From positions 310,001-374,000 of the forward strand of contig CAJMRY010000001.1 of NCBI GenBank assembly GCA_905215935.1: a stretch of 64,000 nucleotides of DNA, given 5' to 3'. How positions within the stretch are numbered: the first letter of the stretch is position 1; each line of letters opens with the position of its first letter. The position numbers were made by a program, and so were the translations under genes. Shown here piece by piece: positions 38,396 to 48,755 of this stretch. A model generated the notes under the pieces. That model saw nothing but the letters and a program-made list of their open reading frames with translations. It ran no database searches and was not told where the DNA came from. Origin of the DNA: an uncultured bacterium (GTDB taxonomy: Bacteria; Bacillota; Clostridia; TANB77; CAG-508).

Positions 38396-39687
38396 ATGCC
38401 AAAAATTTATTTAGAAAAAAACGTTCTTGATGCAGCCATTGAAAGATTAGAAATAATATTTCAAAATTTTGATGCCATATATTTTAGTGTAAGTGCTGGT
38501 AAAGATAGTTCTGTGATGGTTCAACTTGCAAATATGGTAGCTAAAAAATATAATAAAAAATTTGATGTTTTATATATTGATTTAGAAGCACAATATAAAC
38601 ACACAATTGATCATGTTTATGAATTAAAAAAATTATCTCGGGATAGGTACTTTTTATCATATTGCATTACCACTTGCACTAAGAAATGCTGTTTCTGTAT
38701 TACAACCCAAATGGATTTGTTGGGAAGAAGAAAGTAAAGACTTATGGGTTAGAGATTTACCTAAAGACAGTATTAATATTAATAATTGTCCTTTTGATTG
38801 GTTTCGAAAAGGTGAGGAATTTGAAGAATTTATTATTCAGTTTGCTGATTGGTACCAAAAATTGCATAACTCTCCTGTAGCCTGTGGAGTTGGTATTAGA
38901 ACAGATGAAAGTTTAAATCGTTTTAGAACAATTACATTTCAGGAGAACAAAGAAACTTTTAGAAATTATCAATGGACAACTAGAATAAAATCTGATCATG
39001 TTCATCTTGATGTATATAATTTTTATCCAATTTACGATTGGCGTGTAGAAGACATATGGGGTGCTGTTAGTAAATTAGATTTGATGCATAATGAAATATA
39101 CGACTTAATGTATAAAAACGGCTTAAGCATTCATGAACAACGTATATGTCAACCATATGGAGATGATCAAAGAAATGGTTTAGATCAGTTTAAAGCATTA
39201 GAATATGAGACATGGTCAAAGGTTTTAAATCGTGTTAATCGGAGTTAACTTTGGAAATATTTATTGTCGTACTTCTGCACTTGGAAATATAAAATCTACT
39301 AAACCTGATTTTATGACTTGGCAAGAATATACCGTCTTCCTTTTAGAAAGTATTGGTATATATAATAAAGATTTAATGCTTCATTATTATAAAAAAATCA
39401 AAAAATTTATGTTTTGGTATAAAAAAAGAGATGGTATTGGAATCTCCCAAATTCCAGAAGAAGAACCTTTAAAACTTGAAAATCAAAAAAAAGTAATATC
39501 ATGGAGACGTATTGCAAGAGCTATAGAAAAGAACGATTTCTATATGAAAAGACTTTGTTTTGCGCAAACCAAAACAGATGATAAAGAACTAAGAGAACTT
39601 ATACATAAATGGGATAACCTATTAACAAAAGACACAGAAACTACAGATAAAGGATTAAGATATTTTATAGAAAATGAGGTGGTATAA
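38396..39687 (+). CDS. IbrA-like PAPS-reductase-family protein (DUF3440), two CGG +1 sites
   Basis: The N-terminal part has the PP-loop FSVSAGKDSSVMVQLAN followed by VLYIDLEAQYKHT, as in PAPS reductase/DUF3440 proteins such as IbrA. Codon 82 is CGG (38639-38641, TTA TCT CGGG ATA) and a second in-frame CGG lies at 39240-39242 (GTT AAT CGGA GTT). Reading each CGGN as Gly gives LSGIGTFYHIALPLALRNAVS and RVNGVNFGNIYCRTSALG and one 429-residue protein with PIYDWRVEDIWGAVSKL in the middle, the expected layout and length. IbrA is a co-activator of eib genes in E. coli; the chemistry is not known. Confidence 0.87.
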
Positions 39688-40055
39688 TGATTTTAAAGAT
39701 GAATAATAAAAGCCATGACTTTTATCAATATATGGGAAAATTCTTTGGTTCAAGAATTGTACAATCTGAAATTAATGACCGTATTTATGATGATAGTTAT
39801 AAAGACTGGTACATTTATCTAAAAAACGATAATGCAGTTGCTTTTATATCTATGCATAATAATACAATAAAAAATATATATTCAAGTAACCATACATATC
39901 TTATTGAACTACTAAATGAAGTAAAAAATACAATTAATATTTCTCCAAGTATTGTTCCTAAAATATATATGGATGTTTATGAAGCATGTAATTTACATAT
40001 TGATGAAAATATTAAATATAAAAATTTTGTTACAATAAGGAGTGATAATCTATGA
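39687..40055 (+). CDS. Unknown protein between IbrA- and IbrB-like genes
   Basis: A 122-residue soluble protein whose start overlaps the IbrA-like stop (TAATG) and whose end overlaps the next start (ATGA), so it is translationally coupled to both. The pattern DWYIYLKNDNAVAFISMHNNTIKNIY looks like the central strands of a GNAT acetyltransferase, but the acetyl-CoA motif is not clear. Its conserved place in the module would suggest a shared task. Confidence 0.6.
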   Translation: MILKMNNKSHDFYQYMGKFFGSRIVQSEINDRIYDDSYKDWYIYLKNDNAVAFISMHNNTIKNIYSSNHTYLIELLNEVKNTINISPSIVPKIYMDVYEACNLHIDENIKYKNFVTIRSDNL

Positions 40056-40579
40056 GTAAAGAAATTACATTTCCTGTATTAAATGTAAAAATGGTCGATA
40101 TAAAAAAAGTTGTTGCAAACGATTATAACCCTAACAAAGTTGCTCCTCCAGAAATGGAATTATTAAAACATTCTATAGAAGAAGATGGATATACGCAACC
40201 AATCGTTACATATTATGATAAAAATCAAGATAAATATATTGTTGTTGATGGATTTCATAGATATCGTGTTGCAAAGGAATATTTTAATTTAACGGAAGTT
40301 CCAATTGTAACAATAGATAAAGATTTGGATAATCGTATGGCAAGTACAATCAGACACAATAGAGCAAGAGGAACACACCAAATTATAGACATGTCTAAAA
40401 TTGTACTAGATTTAACAAGTCACAATTGGACTGAAGAACAAATTTCTAAACACTTAGGTATGGAATTAGATGAAATAATTAGATTAAAACAAATAAGTGG
40501 TTTAAAAGAAGCTTTTGCAGATCATACATTTAGCAAATCTTGGAAGGAATTTGAACAAAAAATTGAAAATGAAAATTAA
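40052..40579 (+). CDS. IbrB-like ParB-domain protein
   Basis: The 175-residue protein has a ParB/Srx-type N-terminal domain (about residues 15-100): NDYNPNKVAPPEMELLKHSI, then VVDGFHRYRVAKEY and the TIRHNRARGTH motif of this group, followed by a helix-turn-helix (WTEEQISKHLGMELDEIIRL). This is the IbrB architecture and it always pairs with IbrA. In some ParB/Srx proteins the domain binds ATP or CTP. It is the last gene of the module. Confidence 0.85.
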   Translation: MSKEITFPVLNVKMVDIKKVVANDYNPNKVAPPEMELLKHSIEEDGYTQPIVTYYDKNQDKYIVVDGFHRYRVAKEYFNLTEVPIVTIDKDLDNRMASTIRHNRARGTHQIIDMSKIVLDLTSHNWTEEQISKHLGMELDEIIRLKQISGLKEAFADHTFSKSWKEFEQKIENEN

Positions 40580-40590
40580 AAATGGAACAC

Positions 40591-40647
40591 TGTGGACGGA
40601 GCATTTTGACACACAAAATTTTTGTGTGTCAAAATGCTCCGTCCACA
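40591..40647. repeat. Perfect 28-bp palindrome (REP-like/terminator)
   Basis: Arms 40591-40618 and 40620-40647 are exact complements with a one-base loop; the core reads tggacggagcattttgac. It follows the IbrB-like stop and faces the ABC genes. A partial second unit (aatgctccttcccc) follows at 40656. Likely a bidirectional terminator made from a mobile repeat. Confidence 0.8.
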
Positions 40648-40710
40648 ATGGCAAAATGCTCCTTCCCCAATGGCAAATTCTCCATTTATCTTGAAAATCT
40701 TTTTTTATAT

Positions 40711-42459
40711 CTAAACTACTAGGTTTGTATAATAAGCATTGTATAATTTGCTATAATACCCATCTGGATTATTCATAAGTTCATTATGATTTCCCTGTTC
40801 TATAATTTCTCCATTATTTAATACAATAATTTTATCCACATTTACAATGGTTGATAATCTATGTGCAATAAATATTGATGTTTTTTCTTTTGAAATTTTA
40901 TCAATTGAACCTTGTATTAGTTCCTCTGTTTTTGTATCAATATTTGCTGTTGCCTCATCTAAAATAAATATTGATGGGTCATGTGCAAATATCCTCGCAA
41001 ATGCAATTAATTGTTTTTGTCCAGCTGAAAAAGAATTTCCTCTTTCGCTTGCAACTTCATCTATTCCATTTGGTAAAGATTTTATAAACTCTTCCGCTGA
41101 TGCTAATTGTATTGTCTCCATTATTGCTTCATCTGATAATTCTTCATTTAATTCAATGTTATCTTTAATACTTTTTGCAAATATAAATGGATCTTGCAAA
41201 ATAATTCCTATTTTTTTTCTAAGTGAATGTAAGTTTATATCTTTAATATTAATACCATCTAATAAAATCTCACCTTTTTGTATTTCATAAAATCGATTTA
41301 TTAAATTAATGATTGTTGTTTTTCCAGAGCCTGTCCTACCTACAAAAGCGATACTCTCTCCTGGATTAATTACAAAACTAACATTTTTTAAAATCCAATT
41401 TTCTCCTTCATATGCAAACCATACATTTTTAAATTCAATCTTACCATTTACTTTATCAAGAATTTTTCCTTCTTCAAAATCTTCTAAGTATTCCTTGTGT
41501 TCTAAAATATCATATATTTTATTTATAGAAACAACAGCTTCTTGTATTGTCTCAAAGTTTTCTACAATTCTTTGAATTGGTTCAAATATTTGTTTTAAAT
41601 ATGTAATAAAAATATAAATAACACCAATCTCTAAATTAATATTAAATAAATGATTTACACAAGTCCATACAATAAATGATACTCCTAAATTTTCAAATAT
41701 AACCATAAATGCAATTAAAAATCCCTCTGTAAAACCTAGAGGTATTCTAGACTTATAAAATTTATTGCATAATTTAGAACACTCTTTTTCCTTTTCATAT
41801 TGTCTATTAAATATCTTTATTAATTTAACCCCATAAATTGACTCTGCCAAAAAGATATTTAATTTTGTTTTTACTTTCTTAGAATATTCTCTTACATTTT
41901 TGCTGATTTTAGTTATTATAACTGATGTTAATACAACAAAAGGAATTAATAAAAAACATATAGAAGCTAATTTATAATCAAGTGATATCATCATAATAGC
42001 TAAGGCTATAATCATTACAATATCTTTAATAAAAGTTGTAACAACATCTTTAAAAAATGTAGTGATATCTTCTACATCACTTGTAATTCTAACAAATAGT
42101 GTCCCTGATGGTGTTTTATCATGAAATGGAATATTACTATATTGCACATATTTATATAATTTATTTCTTAAAGAATAAATTACATCTTCTCCTACCATAT
42201 TGGTTGCAGTACTAACAATAAAATCCAAAACATTTCCAATTATGACAATTGCAATATAAATTATACCTATAATTCCAATTGTCATAATTCCTTTTTGCCA
42301 TAATCCTAAACTTAAATAATTATCAATTACTATTTTTATTAAATATGGTTTTACAACTTCTCCAATGTTAATAATAATAGCAAGAATCGATATAATGATT
42401 ATAGACTTTATTTTAGGTTTTAACATTTTATACATTCTATTTAGTGTTTTGCTTTTCAT
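40711..42459 (-). CDS. ABC exporter half-transporter, subunit 2
   Basis: The 582-residue protein has six membrane helices (residues 1-320) fused to an ATPase domain with Walker A VGRTGSGKTTIIN, Q-loop IGIILQDPFIF, signature NSFSAGQKQ (altered from LSGGQ), and Walker B IFILDEATANID with the catalytic Glu. The altered signature and the altered Walker B of its neighbour mark a heterodimeric exporter with one degenerate ATP site, like TM287/288 or LmrCD. Export of a drug, lipid or peptide is possible. Confidence 0.88.
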   Translation of the reverse strand: MKSKTLNRMYKMLKPKIKSIIIISILAIIINIGEVVKPYLIKIVIDNYLSLGLWQKGIMTIGIIGIIYIAIVIIGNVLDFIVSTATNMVGEDVIYSLRNKLYKYVQYSNIPFHDKTPSGTLFVRITSDVEDITTFFKDVVTTFIKDIVMIIALAIMMISLDYKLASICFLLIPFVVLTSVIITKISKNVREYSKKVKTKLNIFLAESIYGVKLIKIFNRQYEKEKECSKLCNKFYKSRIPLGFTEGFLIAFMVIFENLGVSFIVWTCVNHLFNINLEIGVIYIFITYLKQIFEPIQRIVENFETIQEAVVSINKIYDILEHKEYLEDFEEGKILDKVNGKIEFKNVWFAYEGENWILKNVSFVINPGESIAFVGRTGSGKTTIINLINRFYEIQKGEILLDGINIKDINLHSLRKKIGIILQDPFIFAKSIKDNIELNEELSDEAIMETIQLASAEEFIKSLPNGIDEVASERGNSFSAGQKQLIAFARIFAHDPSIFILDEATANIDTKTEELIQGSIDKISKEKTSIFIAHRLSTIVNVDKIIVLNNGEIIEQGNHNELMNNPDGYYSKLYNAYYTNLVV

Positions 42460-42515
42460 CTAATTTCCCCTTTTTTCTTTTGTAACCCAAGAAATGTGCC
42501 AAATAATTATATCTA

Positions 42516-44261
42516 TTAAGCTAAAAAACTAGGTTCAGATTTTGTGGATTGCTGATTATAAAATTCACTATATATCCCATTATTTCTAATAAGTTCTTCA
42601 TGTGTGCCTCTTTCTACAATCTTTCCATTATCTAGTACAATGATTTTATCACTATATTTAACATCAGATACCTTATTTGAAATAATAATACATGTCTTTT
42701 CATCTGATAGCTCTTTAATATTTTTTATTAATTTTTCTGAAGTACGATTATCTAAAGCAGAAAAAGTATCATCAAAAATTAATATATTACTATCTTTTAA
42801 AAATGCTCTCGAAATTGCTACTCTTTGTTTTTGTCCTCCAGATAGGTCTCCCCCTCTTTCTCCAATTACAGTATTTATTCCTTTTGGCATTTTTTTTATA
42901 TCATCATAAACAATAGCTTTTTTTGTGCTTTCTTTAATTTCATCTTCATCATATTCTTCTTTAAAAAGACTTATATTATCTTTTAATGTAGATGAAAATA
43001 AGAAATTATCTTGTGTTATATAGCAAATATTATTTCTAAGTGTACCAATTGGAATTTCATTTATATCTTTTCCATCGATTAATATACTTCCATCTGGTAC
43101 ACTATATAATTTCGCAAGTAGATTCATTAGAGTTGTTTTTCCACTTCCTATAGTTCCTATTATTCCTAAAGTTTCCCCTTTTTTTATTTCTATATTTATA
43201 TCTTCTAATGCACCATCGATTATTCCTGGATAATTAAAATTCAAATTCTTAATTTCAATATGCCCTTCTAATTTTTCCTTTGTTAAACTACCCTTTTCGT
43301 TGATTCTTTCTGGTTCTAAATTATAAATTTTTTCTAATCTTTTATACGAAATTTGTGCTCTTTTAAATCTAGAAACTAATTGCGGAAGCCAAGAAACAGG
43401 TCCAACAAATAATACTATATAACCATTAAATGTTACTAAATCTCCTACTGTTATTGTCCCATCTAAAACTAATTTCGAACCATAAATTAAAGCAATTGCA
43501 TAACATAATCCGAAACAAATATTTAAAGCTAATTTTAGTAAATTAGAAAATATATCTACTGTATTATTACTTTGATAAACTCTTCTATTTTTCTTAATAA
43601 ACTCTTTTATCTGTTCATTTTCACATGAATATGCTTTTGTAGTTCTTATACTGTCTGTACTTTCTTGTATATATTCAGACATGTTTGTAAACATGTCTTG
43701 CGATTTTTTAAAACTTTTTTCTACATATTTTTTTATCTTTACAACTGAATATGCTCCTATAATAATTGGTAACATTACTGCTAGTGATAAATATAAATTA
43801 ACACTTTGAGCCATCTGAAAAAATGCAATAATAAATGTAAAAGCAATTCTTACTCCATGAGATAAAATTCTATATACAGTACTTCTAATCTCATTTGTAT
43901 CTTTTACAAAATAAGACATGATTTCACCATTTTTAATATTTTGTATATCTTTTAGTTTTAGTTTCATAAATCTTTCAAATAAATTTATTTTAATGTCTTT
44001 TTCAAACCCTCTACTTATATCTACTTCAAAATATTTCCATATAACTCTTACAACTAATAAAACAAAACATACAACTAATAAAAAATATGTACTGTTTAAA
44101 ATGTTTTGTTTATTAGTATCTAAATCGTATAACATATCAACAATATTCCCAATAATTTTAGGTGGATATGTTAATAAATATATATTAGCTCCCAATAATA
44201 TAACTTGTAATAATATTCTCCATTTATAATTCTTTAGTGAATCTATTATAACTTTTTTCAT
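42516..44261 (-). CDS. ABC exporter half-transporter, subunit 1 (degenerate ATP site)
   Basis: A 581-residue partner with six membrane helices and an ATPase domain: Walker A GTIGSGKTTLMN, signature LSGGQKQRVAISRA intact, Walker B ILIFDDTFSALD, where Asp replaces the catalytic Glu. That replacement is the mark of the degenerate subunit in heterodimeric exporters. It lies 56 bases upstream of its partner, and a 45-codon ORF lies directly upstream of it. Confidence 0.88.
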   Translation of the reverse strand: MKKVIIDSLKNYKWRILLQVILLGANIYLLTYPPKIIGNIVDMLYDLDTNKQNILNSTYFLLVVCFVLLVVRVIWKYFEVDISRGFEKDIKINLFERFMKLKLKDIQNIKNGEIMSYFVKDTNEIRSTVYRILSHGVRIAFTFIIAFFQMAQSVNLYLSLAVMLPIIIGAYSVVKIKKYVEKSFKKSQDMFTNMSEYIQESTDSIRTTKAYSCENEQIKEFIKKNRRVYQSNNTVDIFSNLLKLALNICFGLCYAIALIYGSKLVLDGTITVGDLVTFNGYIVLFVGPVSWLPQLVSRFKRAQISYKRLEKIYNLEPERINEKGSLTKEKLEGHIEIKNLNFNYPGIIDGALEDINIEIKKGETLGIIGTIGSGKTTLMNLLAKLYSVPDGSILIDGKDINEIPIGTLRNNICYITQDNFLFSSTLKDNISLFKEEYDEDEIKESTKKAIVYDDIKKMPKGINTVIGERGGDLSGGQKQRVAISRAFLKDSNILIFDDTFSALDNRTSEKLIKNIKELSDEKTCIIISNKVSDVKYSDKIIVLDNGKIVERGTHEELIRNNGIYSEFYNQQSTKSEPSFLA

Positions 44262-44290
44262 AAACGCTTCTTCCTATGTATATTTTTTTA

Positions 44291-44428
44291 TTATTTTTGT
44301 AACTTTTCTATTTGATTATATATTGTTTCTGCATTATATCCTAAATTTTGATTTTCTTGTATTTGTCTTTGGATATTCATCAATTCAATTTCATCTTTAA
44401 ATCCTATTTCATCAAATTCAAATTTCAT
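44291..44428 (-). CDS. 45-residue protein upstream of the ABC exporter
   Basis: ATG 44428 lies eight bases after aaggagaa. The product is acidic and helical (MKFEFDEIGFKDEIELMNIQ at the start, ending YNQIEKLQK) with no Cys, no signal peptide and no double-glycine site. It ends 29 bases before the first ABC gene, so co-transcription is likely. It may be a regulator, a chaperone or a chance ORF; the good RBS argues for a gene. Confidence 0.5.
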   Translation of the reverse strand: MKFEFDEIGFKDEIELMNIQRQIQENQNLGYNAETIYNQIEKLQK

Positions 44429-44503
44429 CTTTATTTTCTCCTTAACGAATTATTTCAAAACAATTATAAAAAAAGATTTATTATTTGTCAAATTTCTATA
44501 AAT

Positions 44504-44557
44504 ATAAAATATACACCCTATTAGTAACGTAATAAATACTAATTAGGATGTATTTTA
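44504..44557 (-). terminator. Hairpin downstream of the dockerin gene
   Basis: Imperfect stem between taaaatatacaccctattag and ctaattaggatgtatttta, about 40 bases after the stop. Confidence 0.6.
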
Positions 44558-44595
44558 TTTTTCACAAATAATCTAAAAACTATTTCATTTTTTGT

Positions 44596-47500
44596 TTATT
44601 TTAATTGCATTTTACCTATTAATATTAATTTAATTTGTGCAATATCATTAATTGTAATTTCTCCATCATTATCTACATCAGCAGCTTTCAAACTATCACC
44701 TTTTAATAGCTCTTTCTGAATTAGATGTAATTTTACTTTAGCTAAATCGTTAATTGTAATTTCTCCATCATTATCTACATCGCCTATTACAATAAGATTA
44801 TATTGTAATTTATCTCCAATTTTTAATGTACTACCAGTAGTAATAATATCTTCTTCTTTCATATTATTTCCTTTATTATTCATAAATACAAGAGTCTGCT
44901 TAGTTATTACATTATTTTTAAATTCCTTGCAATTTGTTTTTGGTAAAATTCTATAGATGTATTTTTCTTTTATTGTATATTTATTAGAAGTAATACTTCC
45001 TGTATTATCTGAGTCACCTGGTGTATCTGGTGCAGTTGGTTTTTCTGTTTCTTCTACAATCCAATTTACTTTTGCAGTTGCATTACCTACATTTCCTGCT
45101 GCGTCTTGGAATTTAAATGTATATTCACCATTTTGTGTAAATGTACATGTAAATGGATCACTATTAGTATCCTTGTCTTCTACATTATTAGTATCATTAT
45201 TAATTATGGTTACTTTTTCACTCGGAATAAGTTTTGCAACAACTTCTTCACTTGTCTTAGATGTAGTACTATATTCAATCTTCGCAGTTGGAGCTTTTTT
45301 ATCAATCCAATCTACTTTAGCAATCGTCTCACCTTTTATTCCATTTTCATCTTCGAATTTAAAAGTAAAAGTACCATTTTCTTTGAAAACATATGTATCA
45401 CTACCATTATTATTTGTTATAGTTACACTTGTACTTGGATTTATAAGTCTAGCAATAACATTCTTATTTGTAGCATCTGTAGTACTATAACCAACACCTG
45501 CTGTAGGATGAGGATTTTTTGTTATATCTTGGTAAAAGTTAAATGCTCTTGCAGTAAACCAATTACCATTTGTTCTATCCGCAACTATTTTTACATACTG
45601 AACTTCTTTTGGCTCTGAAATTTCGAAACTTTTTGTATTTATTTTGGCATCCTCAATTGTATTTGCTTGATTAGTATATGTTATATTTTTTAGGCTTGAT
45701 AATTCTTCCCAGTTTTCTCCATCCATACTACCATAAATAGTTCCATCATAAATCTTTCCATTTCCTCCGACCTGCTGGCACAAATTCTACAGCTGATAAG
45801 CATATTGGTTTATTTAGTTTAACTGTAATAAAACGCTTGTTATCTGTTCCATTCCATGCTGAATGCCATCTAGTATTATAATTTGCATCTATTGCATTTG
45901 TAGCAGCTCCACTATGACTTGTAGCCTCTGTTGAGACATCATGAATACTTAAATAAGATACTGGTATATATCGTCTTTTATTTGATTGATTATCTTTAGT
46001 AAAAGTAAATTCTGATGAGTCACTTGCAAGTCTAGTTCCAGTAGCTCCTTGTCTTAATTGTATTTTTTTATCTCCTGTTAAATTAGGAGAAGATTCACTA
46101 TATGAAGTCCATTGGTCTTTTTCTGAGTAACGCCACTGTGTAACTAAATTTACACCAATCATTCTATTTTCTAAATCATTTGCAAATATTTCATTAGGAA
46201 GTCCTTCTGATTCTTGTATATCTATTTTATATATATTTTCTTCACTATAGTTTGTACCTACAATATGTACATATATATCATTTTCTGCTGTTATTGATTG
46301 TATTTCTTCTTTAGTTAAAGTATGTTTTAGTTCATCTGATGTAGATGCTACCTCTTTCCATTTTTTCTTTCCATCTATACTATAATCCCAGCGTACACCA
46401 TTTCCCTGAAATCTACTTGATAATATAATTTTTCCTGCATCTGTACCATCAAAAGAGAAAGTTGCAAGTTCTGTATCAATTTGTCCTAATAAATGTGCAG
46501 CTAATCCTCTAGTTACACCTGGTTGTAGTACTTTTGAATTTTCATTTGGATACTCTTTAGCTTCTGTTAATATCTTTTTTTGTAATATTGTATATTTAAA
46601 TTTGTATTCATCACTTGTAAATTTTGTTTTTATATATTCTGATAAATTATACATTGGGAATGGAAAACATTTTAAAGCCTCCATAACTTCTTTTTCTAAA
46701 TCATAATAGTCTTTCTCTGTTTTAGTATTGTCTTCCATGTATAATTTAACAAGTCCTGCCCATGCATCTAGGTTAATTGATTGAATCTTTATAGCATCTC
46801 TATATATTTGTTCTTGCTTTTGTTTATCATCTTTATATGCATCTGCTGTCATTAAAACTTCTTCTGCTTTTACAAAGTTATCATAATCATTTAAAGCTTC
46901 TTGTGCTAATATTATGTATGGCACATTGTATCCTTTTACATAAGTTCTATCATTTCCCCAACCTAAAAGTAGTCTTTCGCCTTTTTCTGAATAAGCCCAT
47001 CCAGATACATCATTATCAATTCCCCAGTATCCTTTTCCTTCTGAATTTCTTGTGTAGTATAAAAGTGCTGCATGTCCTGGTTGTCCAATAACCGCTGATG
47101 TAATTCCATTTACACCTCTAATACAGTGTCCAGACTTTGATATTCCACCACATACTGCTCCAGTACCAAATTTATTTCTAAAATTCATCCATAATTTATA
47201 TAGTTTATAATCTTTAGTACCTCTTGTTATTCCATAATCAAATAATCCTTTTCCATTTACTGAGAATAGCTCGTTAAAATACTCTATGTTTTCTTCTGCA
47301 TAGTAAACATCATTTCCATAATTTGGCCATACATATGCCATATAAGGATGAGGTGTTAGATAACTCCATGCTCTGTTTGGTTCAGCATCTATACGTGATT
47401 GTGTATATTCGTTTAACCATAAAATTTCTTCATCATCTATTGCTGTTCCTAAAACCCATCTCATTTCTTCTATATTATAGCTTTCAAACCATGGTGTAAT

Positions 47501-48655
47501 ATCTATAGTTGTATTTGCATTTTTTTCACCTTGTTTAGTAACTTTAAACTTTCCTTTTTCATACAGATCTTTGTATATTTTATAACGTTCTACAGCGTTT
47601 GATTGGTTTTCTATATTTCCTGATTGCATCCATAAACCTACTCTTGTAGAATGAGTTAAAGAAAGTGTTATTGCCATTTTTTTATATAAATCGCCCTTTT
47701 TTATAATTCCACTTTCTGATAATTCTTGTATTTCAAAGTCTTGTTTATAATTATCGTATAATTCACCTAAAACATTTAAAGATGATATATATGAACCTGA
47801 TGGAGTTCCTCCTAACATATATAGACGTAAATTTTCAACATCATTCATTAACCATTCAATCACTTTTTTATTTTTTTCATTTAAATTTGTATAAGATTGC
47901 AATATATCATATCCAATACCTTCCACAAATTTTTTCTGTAATATTGCTAATTCATAATCACCTTTTATTTCTTCTCCTTTATGGGATTTAATTATTGTAT
48001 CATATTGTTCTGGAGTCTTTATAAATTGTACAGGTGTTACTTCTCCTTCTTTATAACCTTCTTTATATAATTTAGCATTTGCATAAACAGCATGATCTCC
48101 ATCTGCATTACCTCTATTAATACAATGTAATTTAATATAGTTTTTGTTTCTTATATCTACCTCTATAAATTCAGCTTCACTATTTCCTTTTTTTACTGGG
48201 GCCGAAACTAAAGTATGTAAATCCCAATTTTCTCCATCAACTGAAGTATAAATAGCAAACTGTACACCATTTCCTGTGTTTCCTCTACTTGCATCTATTC
48301 CATAATATGTAGAAAAATAGTCATAGTCAAGTCCTGATATATCATATATTAAAGTACTTGTTGCATGGGCTGATACTCCTTTAATAAATTTTCTTTGTTG
48401 TCCATTTACAATTAGAGTTATTAATCCTTGATTATATTTACTATCTAAATTCTGATCCAAAGTTATACTTCCCCAACCAACAGAAGACTGCTTTGCATCA
48501 TATTTAATATCTGATAAATAGCAAAATTGGCTTGTACTCTTCTCTTCATTATTAGCTAAAACGTTATTAGCTTTGTTTAATAAAACTACAACAATTGCTA
48601 TTACTATAGTAAAAATTATTTTTTTTATTAAAAATTTGCTATTTTTGTGTTCCAT
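44596..48655 (-). CDS. Large secreted multi-domain protein with NPCBM, discoidin, Ig-like and dockerin domains, CGG +1 recoded
   Basis: Start ATG 48655 follows gaggagg. The product is about 1352 residues. In order: signal peptide (about 1-35); NPCBM carbohydrate-binding domain (about 40-205, ISGLDYDYFSTYYGIDASRG); a long central domain with a Cys-His core (GTGAVCGGISKSGHC and IGQPGHAALLYY) like a transglutaminase/papain fold; a stretch of helical and beta segments; an F5/8-type discoidin domain; two Ig-like repeats (TAKVDWIDKKAPTAKIEYS); and a type I dockerin with two DVDNDGEITIND calcium loops. In the discoidin domain an in-frame CGG (plus CCG 45767-45769, GCA GGT CGGA GGA) must be read as Gly, giving PAGGGNGKIYDG. 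It should dock on the cohesin protein encoded upstream. Confidence 0.88.
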
Positions 48656-48755
48656 CAAAAATCCTCCTCTTTCTATTAATTTATATAGGCTTTTTATCTT
48701 TAAAATATGTATACTTATTATACTAAGATAAATATACTTAACTAATTATAAAATA

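Noticed and set aside
38686..38880. Plus-strand ORF inside the IbrA-like gene
   Set aside because: It is an alternative frame; the PAPS-reductase frame after the CGG site covers the same bases.
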